A model generated the notes under the pieces. It did no database searches, had not been told where the DNA came from, and saw nothing but the letters and a program-made list of their open reading frames with translations. A DNA stretch of 64,000 nt, taken from the NCBI GenBank assembly GCA_046498385.1, contig JAWOAU010000007.1, forward strand, positions 1-64,000, written 5' to 3'. Shown piece by piece: positions 45,776 to 55,984 of the stretch. Positions within the stretch are counted from its first letter, which is position 1; every line of letters starts with the position of its first letter. Both the position numbers and the translations under genes were made by a program. The stretch is from Halarchaeoplasma sp046498385. GTDB taxonomy: Archaea > Thermoplasmatota > Thermoplasmata > Halarchaeoplasmatales > Halarchaeoplasmataceae.

Positions 45776-46678
45776 TCACCAGCCTCTTTCCTGCAACATC
45801 TCGGATTCCGGGATATCATCAATGTTTTTGCCGGGCATAGCGTCTCCAAGACCATGGGAGATATCTGCCAACATCTCGGGATCGTCATAGTGGATCACGG
45901 CTTTAACTATTGCCTCCGCCATAAGGGGTGGGTTCTCAGACTTAAATATGCCGCTGCCTACGAAGACTCCGTCGCTGCCCATCTGCATCATCAGCGCCGC
46001 ATCCGCCGGTGTGGCGATACCGCCTGCGGCGAAATTGACTACTGGTAAACGCTGCAGCTCGGCAACGTTTTCAACCAGCTCCAATGGGACTCCGTAAAGT
46101 TTAGCGGCGTCCCTAAGTTCGTGCTTATCTTTCTTTCTCAGTTCATGAATGGCACCCTGGACCGTCCGCTGGTGCCTGACCGCCTCGATGATATTGCCGG
46201 TTCCGGCTTCACCTTTGGTACGCATCATGGCCGCTCCTTCGTCTATCCTTCTCAACGCCTCACCCAAGTTCCGACAGCCACACACGAAGGGTACCTTGAA
46301 CAAGCTTTTGTCCACATGATAAAAGGGGTCCCCAGGTGTGAGCACTTCCGATTCATCCACCATGTCTACTCCCAGGCTTTCCAGTATCTGTGCTTCGACA
46401 AAATGCCCTATCCTGCACTTCGCCATGACGGGTATATCTACCCTCGTTAGTATTTCCCTTATTTTCTTTGGATCCGACATCCGGGCCACTCCTCCGGTAT
46501 CACGGATATCCGCAGGGACTCTTTCTAGAGCCATCACAGCAACCGCACCTGCATCCTCTGCGATACGGGCCTCTTCAGCGTTGGTAACGTCCATTATAAC
46601 TCCGCCTTTCTGCATCTTGGCAAAGCCTTTCTTTATCAGTTCCGAACCAAAACGTAATTTTGACATGTCGATTTCCAT
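45776..46678 (-). CDS. pdxS: Pyridoxal 5'-phosphate synthase lyase subunit
   Basis: 300 aa from the ATG at 46678, which follows AAGGTG; a GTG at 46687 is in frame. The active-site lysines sit in VPVMAKCRIGHFVEAQ and MRTKGEAGTGNIIEA, and ERVPADIRDTGGVARMSDP is canonical. With glutaminase PdxT it makes PLP from ribose 5-phosphate, glyceraldehyde 3-phosphate and ammonia. pdxT is not in the window. Confidence 0.97.
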   Translation of the reverse strand: MEIDMSKLRFGSELIKKGFAKMQKGGVIMDVTNAEEARIAEDAGAVAVMALERVPADIRDTGGVARMSDPKKIREILTRVDIPVMAKCRIGHFVEAQILESLGVDMVDESEVLTPGDPFYHVDKSLFKVPFVCGCRNLGEALRRIDEGAAMMRTKGEAGTGNIIEAVRHQRTVQGAIHELRKKDKHELRDAAKLYGVPLELVENVAELQRLPVVNFAAGGIATPADAALMMQMGSDGVFVGSGIFKSENPPLMAEAIVKAVIHYDDPEMLADISHGLGDAMPGKNIDDIPESEMLQERGW

Positions 46679-46833
46679 TTGATACACCTTAGTGTACTAT
46701 ATCGGAGGGGTATATTTGAAGATTTCTGAAAGTCACGCCGTTTCTTCGCTCATCTGGTTTCATAGAGATGCGAAATATTCATTAACAGCTTGTCCGTAGG
46801 GTAATATTCTATGTACCGACGAGGAAAAAACAG

Positions 46834-49800
46834 ATGATTATACGTGCATCCGAGAGGAAAGAAAAAAAAGAGGTTCTTTCACTCATGGAACCCTTGATCG
46901 CCCAATGGTTCGATGAGAAATTTGACTATCTCACAGAACCCCAAGGATTCGCCATACCACTTATACACCAACGAGAGAACGTACTGGTCTCATCACCCAC
47001 CGGCTCGGGGAAGACCCTAACTGCCTTTCTGTCCATAATAAACGAGTTGTTCAAGCTGGATAAGAAAGGGGCGCTGGAGGAAAGGATTTACTGTGTTTAT
47101 GTTTCACCCTTAAAGGCCCTTGCAAACGACATCCACAAGAACCTAGAAAGACCATTGGAGGAGATACGGAGTTTAGCAGAAAAAAGGGGGATGAAGATAT
47201 CGGAGATAAACACGGCGATACGCTCGGGCGATACTTCCCAGGCAGCTCGGAGAAAGATGGTTAACAAGCCCCCGCATATACTAATAACCACTCCAGAGAG
47301 CCTAGCACTGGTCCTGTCGTCGCCCAAGTTCAGGAAAAGTTTCGACGGAGTCCAGTATTTCATAATGGACGAGATACACGACATCTGCTCTTCTAAGCGG
47401 GGTTCCTTTCTCTCTCTCAACGTAGAAAGGCTGGAAGAGTTGGTCAAGGGACGGATGACCCGCATCGGACTTTCCGCCACCCAGGCACCTATAACAGAGA
47501 TAGCCGAATTTTTAGGAGGGGATGAAGACGAAGAGCCCAGAGATGTCAACATAATCGAGGTCATGACCGAGAAGCATATGGACCTCTCTGTGATCTCCCC
47601 GGTGGACGATATGACGGTACTGCCCTACGAGGTGGTCAACGCCAGGATGTACGACCTCTTGAAGAAGGAGGTAGAAAAACACCGGACCACCCTTATTTTC
47701 ACCAACACCAGGAGCGGCGCGGAGAGCGTGGCTTTCAAACTCAAAGAGAGGGAGATAGAAGATATCGCGGCCCACCACGGTAGTTTAAGCAAGGAAACCC
47801 GCATAACGGTGGAAGATGATCTAAAGGATGGAGAACTGGATGCCGCAGTTTCGTCCACATCCCTGGAACTCGGTATAGATGTAGGTTTTATAGACCTGGT
47901 GATGCAGGTAGGTTCACCCAAATCTGTCGCCAAGGGACTTCAGCGAGTGGGAAGGGCGGGCCACGGTGTAGGAGAGACCTCCAAGGGACGTATGATAGTC
48001 TTCGAGAAGGACGATCTGGTAGAATGCACTGTGCTCACGAGACAGGCATACCTACATGAGATAGACCGGGTAAATATCCCAAAGAACAATCTGGACGTAT
48101 TGGCCCAGACATTGGTGGGTATGAGCATCGAAAAGAGGTGGGATGTGGAAGAAGCTTACAGACTCGTGAAAAGGTCCTACTGCTTCAAGGAGCTTGAACG
48201 TGATGATTTCAACGGAGTGCTTAACTATCTCAGCGGCTCCGCCTTGAAGAACGTCTATTCTAAGGTATGGTACAACAAGGAGGAAGGTGTCTTCGGTAAG
48301 AAGGGGGGTATACAGATGATATACTACCTCAACATCGGTACCATCCCCTCGGACTCCAGTTTCAGGGTGTACTCGGATAAAGGTGTGCCCCTGGGTAAAC
48401 TATCGGAAAAGTTCGTGGAGAGGCTCACCACCGGCGACGTGTTCATACTCGGTGGAAAGTCCTACGAATTCATACATACCAAGGGTACCAAAGTGTTCGT
48501 GGGGGATGCCGTTGGAAAGAAACCCACGGTCCCCAGCTGGACCGGCGAAATGTTGCCTAGAAGCTTCGACCTATCTATGGCCATAGGTGAATTCAGGAGG
48601 AATTTATATACTCGCCTAAGAGACCAAGACCCTGAGGTAATTTCGTGGTTGATGAAGGAATATCGTATAGACCAGGGCTCCGCCCGGACCATAGTCAGCT
48701 ATTTCAAAGAGCAGATGGGGTTCGGCGAGGTACTTCCTACGGACCAGCGTATAGTCGTAGAGGGTTATGTAGACGAAAAACAAAGGTACAACATAATATT
48801 CCACGCCTGTTTCGGCCGGAGGGTCAACGACGCACTCTCCCGGGCATACGCATACGCCATATCACGAAAGTATAACTGCAGCACACGGGTAGCGATCACC
48901 GACGATTGTTTCATGGTCACCACAAAAAAGAAAGTATCCCTAGAAGGGTTGAAGGACCTCGTTAGAGAAGATAATATAGGTAATATCCTTAAAAGGGGTA
49001 TCAGAAACACCGAGCTTTTCAAACAAAGGTTCCGGCATTGTGCCGGTAGGGCCTTCATGGTGCTTCGGAACTACAAGGGCAAGGATATCTCCGTTGCAAA
49101 GCAGAAACGCCGGGCAGAGACCATACTAGATACACTCCACGGATACGATGATTTCCCCATAACCAAGGAAACTTACAACGAGATACTTTATCAGGTACTG
49201 GATCTGAAACATGCCCGAGAAGTGTTGAGGGCAGTGGAAAATAACTCAATGGACATGGTCGTTTCGTCCTACGCCGATACACCCTCTCCCTTCGCCCACA
49301 ACGTGGTGATGATAGGTATATCGGACGTGGTCATGATGGACGACCGGAGCAGTTTGCTAAGGCAGTTCCATCAAAAGGTGCTCGAAAAGGTGATACCTAA
49401 GGAGGAAATAGAGAGTTTTCAATTCAAAAGAGAAATCGTTGACGATCATTTCTTTGAAAAAAGACCTTCGTTCGGTAATAAAGAAGGGTTGTTGGATGTT
49501 ATCAGAGAACTTGGACCGGTGCACGTATTCAACGAAAGGGGAAAGAACGTTTACCTTTACACGGAGCGCACCCACCAAGAGGTGCGCAGATGGGCAAAAG
49601 AACTGCTGAGAGATGAAGAGATACAGTCCGTCTGGATGGGCGACACCCATCGATGGGTAAGCTCAGATAGGATCAAAGATCACCTTTTATGTTTAAACCA
49701 GGGTGAACCTCCCTCCGGGTCGGCCCCTCTCATCGATGTATTGAAGGAGGATTACATTAGCTCGAGGGAGCTGTACCATGAGACGGATATGAAGCTTGGT

Positions 49801-52227
49801 GACATCTCTAATATGATAAGGGATATGGAGAGAAGGAGGCTGGTGAACCGGAGAGATATGGATGGAGAGGGAAAGTTCAGATACGGTCTCCTCCCGATGC
49901 TGGATATTGATATGGAGAAGGTGGAGGAGTATATATTGGATTACCTGGAATACGATGCGCCTAGGGAGATAGAGGAGATAGCCTTCGCCTTGGCGATGCC
50001 CGAAGACAGAGTCATGAATGCACTCAACAACCTGGTTGAATCCGGCCGACTTGTGTCAGGGAAACTAGTTATCGGCGAAGGGATGCAGTACATGCTCTAC
50101 GAGGACTACCATGACCTAAAATTTCCGGGAAAAGAACACGTTTCCGAAGATAAAATACTATTGTACCGGGCGGAAAAGATGTTCGATAAGTTCGATACCA
50201 TAAGAGAGTACTTTGAATTTTTTGTAGAGGCCAGCAGCCCGTATGAGGTCCACATGCGTGTACGGAACTTTCAAATTGAATCTTGGGAGGAGATGCGGAA
50301 TAACGCTGAGATACTGGAAGGGCGCTTTCTCAGGGGTAAGGTGAGATACGTTCTGAAGGACGATCTACCCATGTTGGTGGGTGCCTACAGGACCGAGGAA
50401 TTGGATCAAGAGGAGCAAGGAATTTTGAAAGTAATAGAATCGGGACAAGGCAACACGATCCGAGAGTTAAAGAAAATTTCCGAACTTCCGGCCTATCGTG
50501 TCAAGGAGATCATAAAAAAGCTCGATTCCAATCTATATGTTATGCGTGAATTTACCGGGGACGAAGGATGGTCTTCTAAAAACGTATACAAATCGATAAA
50601 TATACGGTTTTTACCTCGTGAAGAAGCCCGCAGAAAATTGGTGGAAAGGCTGCTTAAAGCACACGGACCCACCTCCATTTCAGACCTGCGTTACATGACG
50701 GGATTCTTCCGTCGTGAGGTGGAAACCGTTTTATCATCTATGGTTAGGAATCACGAGGCCATGCGGGTACGTGTCGGCCCTTCAAAGAGAGAACTCTACC
50801 TTATGTCATATGAACTAGAGCCGTTGAAAAAAGCCGGCCCGTCCGAGCTGAAAAGGCTGCGGATACTATCTAAAAACGACCAATACGCAGGTCCGCTCTG
50901 GGCGGAAATATACGCCAGATACGGCGACGATTGGATATATCCGATCATAAAGAGAGGAAAGGTGATAGGAGGATTGGAGATATGGGAGATGAGCGGTTGT
51001 ATAGAGTTTAGACACATCGACCTTGAGGATCCATCTCTGCTCGGAGAGCTCCTAGATGAAGTAGACGAGATGATGAAGTACTATAAACTTCAGGGCTTCG
51101 ACGTACTCAGGGTTCGTTACTTCAATAATATAGCTTCCAAAGAATTGGGTGATGGATATCGAGAGGTCTTTTTGCAGAAGGGCTACGTTGAGATCCAGGG
51201 GATGCTGGTAAAGGGAAACGTTGTTTCAAAGGTATTTGAGGAAAAAGAGCTTTTGGCCTATTTGATGTACAAACAGCATCTTGCCGGGAATCCATTGGAC
51301 GGTGCCGGTGAGACGGTTAAAGAACTGAGAGGGGCCAGATCCGACGGGGAAATAACCGAAAGAATACCCGGACGTTCGAACCTGCAGTGGATGCACCGTA
51401 GAGGAGAAGTGGTACAGGGAAAGATGATACCGCCGTACCTGCTCTACTGTTATATGGAAGACGCCTCGGTCTACCGAGCGGCAAAGTCAATAGATATGGA
51501 TCATGTTATGGAAGAGGTTCTTCATATAGTTGAAAGTGAAGGACCGTTGTCCAAGAGGCTTGTGACGATTAGATCTCCGTACAGTGAAGGGCGTACCAAA
51601 AAATCCTTGGACACCATTTACAACGGGAGCGTTGTCTGCAAAAACTACGACGGTATGTATGCGGCGGTACCTGATAACGGTATGGACCAGATACAGGCCC
51701 TAAAGAAAGTAGTTTTATGGTGCTTACAGTCATTTGGATACTTTACGGCAGAGGACTTATCCTCTTACATCGGTTCAAGTATAAGGATGGCGGTGATACG
51801 AGAAGCGCTAGCGGACCTGGTTGAAGAAGGATATCTTGTGAAGGGTTTCTTCAAAAAAGATGACGAATCAATACATTGGATGATAGCTGAAGGCTTGGAC
51901 AAGGTAGGTAACGTAAAGGTCGGTGGTGAGTTCGTGATCGGTCCAAAGGACCGTTTGAACCTGTATCTGAGGGATAGAATCAAAGAACGGTTCGACCTTT
52001 CCTCCTGCTACGTGGTATTCCACGGAGTAGAAATGGTCGCCGCCTTCAAGGGAAAGACTTCTTCAGGTATACTTTCAATTCAAGATTTTCAAGGGGACAA
52101 AAAATACCTTAAAGCCGTCAAACGTTGGGCCTACGACCACGATCTTATATACAAAGAAAAAAAGAAAAAGAAAAGGGTTTCGGATTACGAGGTTCGAAAG
52201 TGGTACGAACGTACCAGGGGATTATAG
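46834..52227 (+). CDS. lhr: Lhr-type ATP-dependent helicase with very long C-terminal extension
   Basis: 1797 aa, GAGGA ribosome site upstream. The archaeal Lhr core covers about 1-850: Walker A SSPTGSGKTL (near 55), DEIH box near 179, QRVGRAGH near 370, the winged helix and beta-barrel (TTGDVFILGGKSYEF) and the end motif YADTPSPFAHNVV near 815. About 940 further residues contain several winged helices and a C-terminal region (RLVTIRSPYSEGRT to RVSDYEVRKWYERTRGL) that recalls the AlkZ-like C terminus of bacterial long Lhr. The enzyme unwinds DNA 3' to 5', possibly in repair. Longer than the usual 850-950-aa archaeal form. Confidence 0.93.
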   Translation: MIIRASERKEKKEVLSLMEPLIAQWFDEKFDYLTEPQGFAIPLIHQRENVLVSSPTGSGKTLTAFLSIINELFKLDKKGALEERIYCVYVSPLKALANDIHKNLERPLEEIRSLAEKRGMKISEINTAIRSGDTSQAARRKMVNKPPHILITTPESLALVLSSPKFRKSFDGVQYFIMDEIHDICSSKRGSFLSLNVERLEELVKGRMTRIGLSATQAPITEIAEFLGGDEDEEPRDVNIIEVMTEKHMDLSVISPVDDMTVLPYEVVNARMYDLLKKEVEKHRTTLIFTNTRSGAESVAFKLKEREIEDIAAHHGSLSKETRITVEDDLKDGELDAAVSSTSLELGIDVGFIDLVMQVGSPKSVAKGLQRVGRAGHGVGETSKGRMIVFEKDDLVECTVLTRQAYLHEIDRVNIPKNNLDVLAQTLVGMSIEKRWDVEEAYRLVKRSYCFKELERDDFNGVLNYLSGSALKNVYSKVWYNKEEGVFGKKGGIQMIYYLNIGTIPSDSSFRVYSDKGVPLGKLSEKFVERLTTGDVFILGGKSYEFIHTKGTKVFVGDAVGKKPTVPSWTGEMLPRSFDLSMAIGEFRRNLYTRLRDQDPEVISWLMKEYRIDQGSARTIVSYFKEQMGFGEVLPTDQRIVVEGYVDEKQRYNIIFHACFGRRVNDALSRAYAYAISRKYNCSTRVAITDDCFMVTTKKKVSLEGLKDLVREDNIGNILKRGIRNTELFKQRFRHCAGRAFMVLRNYKGKDISVAKQKRRAETILDTLHGYDDFPITKETYNEILYQVLDLKHAREVLRAVENNSMDMVVSSYADTPSPFAHNVVMIGISDVVMMDDRSSLLRQFHQKVLEKVIPKEEIESFQFKREIVDDHFFEKRPSFGNKEGLLDVIRELGPVHVFNERGKNVYLYTERTHQEVRRWAKELLRDEEIQSVWMGDTHRWVSSDRIKDHLLCLNQGEPPSGSAPLIDVLKEDYISSRELYHETDMKLGDISNMIRDMERRRLVNRRDMDGEGKFRYGLLPMLDIDMEKVEEYILDYLEYDAPREIEEIAFALAMPEDRVMNALNNLVESGRLVSGKLVIGEGMQYMLYEDYHDLKFPGKEHVSEDKILLYRAEKMFDKFDTIREYFEFFVEASSPYEVHMRVRNFQIESWEEMRNNAEILEGRFLRGKVRYVLKDDLPMLVGAYRTEELDQEEQGILKVIESGQGNTIRELKKISELPAYRVKEIIKKLDSNLYVMREFTGDEGWSSKNVYKSINIRFLPREEARRKLVERLLKAHGPTSISDLRYMTGFFRREVETVLSSMVRNHEAMRVRVGPSKRELYLMSYELEPLKKAGPSELKRLRILSKNDQYAGPLWAEIYARYGDDWIYPIIKRGKVIGGLEIWEMSGCIEFRHIDLEDPSLLGELLDEVDEMMKYYKLQGFDVLRVRYFNNIASKELGDGYREVFLQKGYVEIQGMLVKGNVVSKVFEEKELLAYLMYKQHLAGNPLDGAGETVKELRGARSDGEITERIPGRSNLQWMHRRGEVVQGKMIPPYLLYCYMEDASVYRAAKSIDMDHVMEEVLHIVESEGPLSKRLVTIRSPYSEGRTKKSLDTIYNGSVVCKNYDGMYAAVPDNGMDQIQALKKVVLWCLQSFGYFTAEDLSSYIGSSIRMAVIREALADLVEEGYLVKGFFKKDDESIHWMIAEGLDKVGNVKVGGEFVIGPKDRLNLYLRDRIKERFDLSSCYVVFHGVEMVAAFKGKTSSGILSIQDFQGDKKYLKAVKRWAYDHDLIYKEKKKKKRVSDYEVRKWYERTRGL

Positions 52228-53088
52228 CCTTTCTCTTTTATCTACACTGGCAGACCCGTGTATCTTGATGTTTTTCCCCCGTACCAAACTGATAGCACAC
52301 CCTGGTCCGATCTTTACGTCGTTTCCTTCTACCTTCTTTGCCCGGGTGTTCTCCAGGTATATTTTATCCCCTGTTATTGTCTCAGCGGTCAGTTTGCCCT
52401 TTTTGAACATGGAAAAGAGTCCCTTTCCTCCGCTTTCAACCATTATGTCTCCGCCTTTGATATGTGTCACATGACTGTCTCCGCCAAGAGATAGCATGAT
52501 CTCTCTAGCCTTCAACGTACCTTCTATCTTGAAGGCACCGCTGGATGAAAATGTTTTTGCGGCCACCTCTTTCTCCATCTTCATTGCACCGGACGAGATG
52601 AAATCATCCACCTTTACGTCGGATTCAAACTTAGACGCCCCTTTACATTTTATCCGCTTTGCCGTTACCTTTCCTTGGAATTTGCAAGCACCGGAAAGGG
52701 ACATACTGTCTGCTTGGGTGATCCCCTCTACCTTCAAACTTCCCCGGGAACTGACCTCGCCCAGATACGCATCGCCTTCTATTTTTGTAGCGCCGGATAT
52801 CTTTGCTTCTTCCGCTTTCAAATATCCCTCGATTTTAGACGAGCCTGAAGAACTGAAATACACACAGTCCACATTTGACGACTTGGAGGATCCGGACATG
52901 GATACTTTTTCTTTCTTACCTTCCACTTCCACCGGTATCTCGTCTTCATCTTCAAACTCATCTTCGAACTCTTCCTGTGTCATCCTTTCCTGCTTTTCAT
53001 ATCTAGCCTTGATCGCTTTGTAGGTCTCTTCGGATATCTCACCGTTGGCGAGCCTTTCTTCCAATTTCCTTAGGATTTTTTCTTCCAT
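52222..53088 (-). CDS. Bactofilin-like repeat protein with N-terminal SHOCT domain
   Basis: 288 aa. Residues 1-35 form a short SHOCT-like helical segment (LEERLANGEISEETYKAIKA), then an acidic linker. Residues 65-210 form a repeating beta pattern of about 15-18 residues per turn: SSSGSSKIEGYLKAEE, ISGATKIEGDAYLGE, SRGSLKVEGITQAD, LSGACKFQGKVTAK and so on, as in polymer-forming bactofilin beta-helices. The C-terminal half continues the pattern. It overlaps lhr by 6 bp convergently and is divergent from an HTH gene that may regulate it. Confidence 0.72.
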   Translation of the reverse strand: MEEKILRKLEERLANGEISEETYKAIKARYEKQERMTQEEFEDEFEDEDEIPVEVEGKKEKVSMSGSSKSSNVDCVYFSSSGSSKIEGYLKAEEAKISGATKIEGDAYLGEVSSRGSLKVEGITQADSMSLSGACKFQGKVTAKRIKCKGASKFESDVKVDDFISSGAMKMEKEVAAKTFSSSGAFKIEGTLKAREIMLSLGGDSHVTHIKGGDIMVESGGKGLFSMFKKGKLTAETITGDKIYLENTRAKKVEGNDVKIGPGCAISLVRGKNIKIHGSASVDKRERL

Positions 53089-53243
53089 TTTTACGCACCT
53101 CTTTGTTGTTGCATGTCATAGATAAAGCATTCATAGTATATATACTATCTTGAAGATATTATTAGATAACTGCAAATTCGATGTGGATAACTTCAACTCA
53201 AAGGTTGAAAAAGTTGATATATCTGTTATCGGATTGCTTTGGG

Positions 53244-53678
53244 ATGAAAAAGTTCACGGAAGAGATGCTGAGTTTGTTCTCGTCTCCAACGAGATGTACC
53301 ATCATAGAACTCATGAGTAAGGGATACGATCATCCAGAGGATTTAGCAAAGAAGCTGGAGATGACACGACAGGGTGTGGACAAGCATCTCCTGGAACTGC
53401 ATGATTGGGGTTTGGTGGAACGTAACGCCATCTTTCCACCCGACGGGCGCCCTAAGATAATATACGAACTTACAAAGGAATGTAGGCAGCTACGAAACGC
53501 TCTAGACAATATTGGAGATAAGTACCGGGAAACAATGATATCTCGGGCCGAAAACGAACTGGAGCATCTGGATACAAAGCTGGCGGAGGGGGATCTAGCA
53601 GAGGAAATCTACGAGAAGAAAGTGAGGGAGGTCAAAAACCGGTGGAACTACGACCGGTTAAGGATAGAAAAAGATTAA
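53244..53678 (+). CDS. ArsR-type winged-helix regulator with SHOCT-like tail
   Basis: 144 aa from the ATG at 53244; a further upstream start at 53181 overlaps the promoter. TATA-like GTTGATATATC lies 35 bp before. Winged helix: SSPTRCTIIELMSKGYDHPE and TRQGVDKHLLELHDWGLVER. The C-terminal LDTKLAEGDLAEEIYEKKVR resembles the SHOCT-like segment of the divergent bactofilin-like protein, which hints that the two are linked. Confidence 0.75.
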   Translation: MKKFTEEMLSLFSSPTRCTIIELMSKGYDHPEDLAKKLEMTRQGVDKHLLELHDWGLVERNAIFPPDGRPKIIYELTKECRQLRNALDNIGDKYRETMISRAENELEHLDTKLAEGDLAEEIYEKKVREVKNRWNYDRLRIEKD

Positions 53679-53712
53679 TACTGAATCCCAATAGACTAAG
53701 CATAACCACACC

Positions 53713-53784
53713 GCCACTGTGGCTTAGAGGCATAGCGATTCCTTGGTAAGGAATAGGTCGTGGGTTCGACTCCCACCAGTGGCT
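53713..53784 (+). tRNA. tRNA-Thr (anticodon GGT)
   Basis: Acceptor GCCACTG/CAGTGGC, anticodon stem ATTCC/GGAAT with loop TTGGTAA (anticodon GGT), T-arm GTGGG-TTCGACT-CCCAC, discriminator U73 as in other archaeal threonine tRNAs. No encoded CCA, no intron. It is flanked by normal short spacers without hairpin strings. Confidence 0.95.
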
Positions 53785-53836
53785 TTTCATCAAATGGCTA
53801 AAAAATTACTTATAGAATAGGGTTAATATTGATAAC

Positions 53837-54340
53837 ATGACTGAACTCGATGATATATTTATAGAGGATATAGAAGAGTTGGAATCACTGTTACAGAGAA
53901 CCTACTGGATCGAGGACGAATTTGAACAGATGGCCTATTGGGAAGGATTCTCCACTCTGCACGAACAGTATAGAGACGTGATATTCCGATTACCCCATGA
54001 TTCGGAAAAACACAAGATAATGCTCAACAAGATAATCAATAGTATCGAGGGTATAGAATTGGAGGATATCAAAAAAGGTGTCAGAAAACGGGAAGAGGGT
54101 AGTTCAAGAAGACAAAAGATGGACGAAGAGGTCCTGACAGAGATGATAAAGAACGACCGATTGGCCTTGGATCTTTACTCTAAGATACATAAACACACCT
54201 CCCGAGAGTTCATCGAAGAGATATGGACTGGAGAGAATTCAAACGAGTTTTTCGATATCTTTAAGAGATTGATGGCTGAAGAACAAAAGCATATCGATAT
54301 ATTAAGGCCGCATGTTGGCAAACTTGAGAGGATCCGATAA
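53837..54340 (+). CDS. Ferritin-like four-helix protein
   Basis: 167 aa, all helical. The C-terminal helix carries the E-E-x-x-H pattern (LMAEEQKHIDIL) and an earlier helix has YWEGFSTLHEQ, so a di-iron rubrerythrin/ferritin-like fold is likely, but the other carboxylate ligands are not all clear. No rubredoxin domain. It stands just after tRNA-Thr. Confidence 0.6.
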   Translation: MTELDDIFIEDIEELESLLQRTYWIEDEFEQMAYWEGFSTLHEQYRDVIFRLPHDSEKHKIMLNKIINSIEGIELEDIKKGVRKREEGSSRRQKMDEEVLTEMIKNDRLALDLYSKIHKHTSREFIEEIWTGENSNEFFDIFKRLMAEEQKHIDILRPHVGKLERIR

Positions 54341-54388
54341 TTTCCCCCAAGACCATGGTGCAGTATTTCACCAATAACGGGGTGTTGC

Positions 54389-55891
54389 TCAAAGAGATAT
54401 CCCGTAGATAGGTGAGTATTTTTCCTTTATATAATCTATCAGATGCTTTTCGGTCAATGGTTCTCCAGTCAGCCTCTCGAGCATCTCCGGTGCCAAATAT
54501 CGCTTTCCATGGCAATATATGTTGCTTTTCAGCCATTCGCCGAGGGGTTGGAAGTCTCCCTTAGAGATAGAGTCGTCCAGGGTGGAGATGTCATTGCGGA
54601 TAGTGTTGAACAACTGGGCCGCGTAAAGATTTCCTAAAGTATAGCTGGGGAAGTAACCGAATTGTCCGGTGGACCAGTGTACGTCCTGCAGGACCCCTTC
54701 GGCCGCCGTGGGAGGTGATATACCTAGGTATTCATCCATCTTGTTCTGCCAAACCACCTCGGTTTCATTAGGTTCGATCTCGTCTCTGAACAATCCCAAC
54801 TCTATATCGTAGCGCAGGGCTATATGCAGGTTATAAGTAACCTCGTCGGCCTCCACCCTTATCAAGGACGGCTCGACCCTGTTAACTGCCTGATAGATAT
54901 CTTCCGGTGAATTCTCCTTCATCGACGGGAATTCTTTGGTGATCATCGGATACAGGTGATCCATGAAAGGTCTGCTCCTTCCCACGAAGTTCTCCCAGGT
55001 CCTGGATTGGGATTCGTGGAATCCCATGGATATGTACTGTCCGATAGGGGTTCCCAACAGGTCGGGACCTATGTTCTGTTCGTACATACCATGCCCCGAT
55101 TCGTGGAGCAAGCTGTATATGGAAGATATGTTCTTGGGATTGTACCGATTGGTTATCCTGACGTCGTAATCCATGCCTACGGTGAAGGGGTGAACGGAGG
55201 AGTCCAGTCGACCCTTGTTGAAATCAAAACCTATATTTTTTGCTAGTTTCTCGCAGACGGACATCTGAGATTTGACGGGAAATTCTTTTCCATCAAAGAC
55301 GCCCTGACCCGGAACTATGTCCGTAGATGCTATCTTATCCACTATATGGGATAGCTTCTTTTTCATCGGACCGAATACCTTTTCGATCCATTTAGCCGTG
55401 GAGCCGGGATCGAATTCATCCAGTAAAGCATCGTAGGGTTCATTTTCATACTCTATGTAACCCGCGAACTCCTTCCTCAGCTCCACGTTTTTTTCAAGGT
55501 GAGGAAGGAACATGTTAAAATCGGATTTTTCCCTGGCACTCTTCCAGACGGATTGAGCTTCGGTTGCGGCCTTTGCGATCTTCTGGATCAGTTTGTTTGG
55601 CACGTTATACTTTCTTTCGAAGGCCCTGGTCATCTCTCTCAGATTAGCTTTTTGAGAGCTGTTTAACTGTTCTAGATTTTTAGATATGTTGAGTTCTTTT
55701 ATGCATCTCTTCAGTTTATCGGATGTCAACAACTCGTGATGATACTTGTAAAGGACCGATCTCATCCCCGAGCGAGCCGGTATCGCCTCCGGGGGCATGT
55801 AGGTACGTTCATCCCAAGCTAGTAATGATAGGTTTCTTTCTATGTTTCGCAGTTCCGAAGAAATATTCAATAAGTCATCATAAGCTTTCAT
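54389..55891 (-). CDS. M32 family metallocarboxypeptidase
   Basis: 500 aa from the ATG at 55891, the usual family length; the frame runs further upstream but those residues are foreign and overlap the divergent cupin. HExxH is LLHESGHGMYEQN, with later IRVEADEVTYNLHIALRYDIE containing the third ligand. ERNLSLLAWDERTYMPPEAI is a family hallmark near the N terminus. It is a cytosolic carboxypeptidase for peptides. Confidence 0.96.
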   Translation of the reverse strand: MKAYDDLLNISSELRNIERNLSLLAWDERTYMPPEAIPARSGMRSVLYKYHHELLTSDKLKRCIKELNISKNLEQLNSSQKANLREMTRAFERKYNVPNKLIQKIAKAATEAQSVWKSAREKSDFNMFLPHLEKNVELRKEFAGYIEYENEPYDALLDEFDPGSTAKWIEKVFGPMKKKLSHIVDKIASTDIVPGQGVFDGKEFPVKSQMSVCEKLAKNIGFDFNKGRLDSSVHPFTVGMDYDVRITNRYNPKNISSIYSLLHESGHGMYEQNIGPDLLGTPIGQYISMGFHESQSRTWENFVGRSRPFMDHLYPMITKEFPSMKENSPEDIYQAVNRVEPSLIRVEADEVTYNLHIALRYDIELGLFRDEIEPNETEVVWQNKMDEYLGISPPTAAEGVLQDVHWSTGQFGYFPSYTLGNLYAAQLFNTIRNDISTLDDSISKGDFQPLGEWLKSNIYCHGKRYLAPEMLERLTGEPLTEKHLIDYIKEKYSPIYGISL

Positions 55892-55967
55892 AGAAACTAG
55901 TAATGGGATGTTGATTAATATAGTTATTCCCGCAGCGATTTCGTCTGATTTATATATGACTTGACGG

Positions 55968-55984
55968 TTCATGATGATCATGAA
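55968..55984. promoter_or_regulatory. Inverted repeat over the cupin start
   Basis: TTCATGA-TGA-TCATGAA is a perfect 7-bp repeat that overlaps the possible ATG codons at 55971 and 55980, about 25 bp after TTTATATATG (55950). Such a position would suit a repressor that blocks transcription start. Confidence 0.4.
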
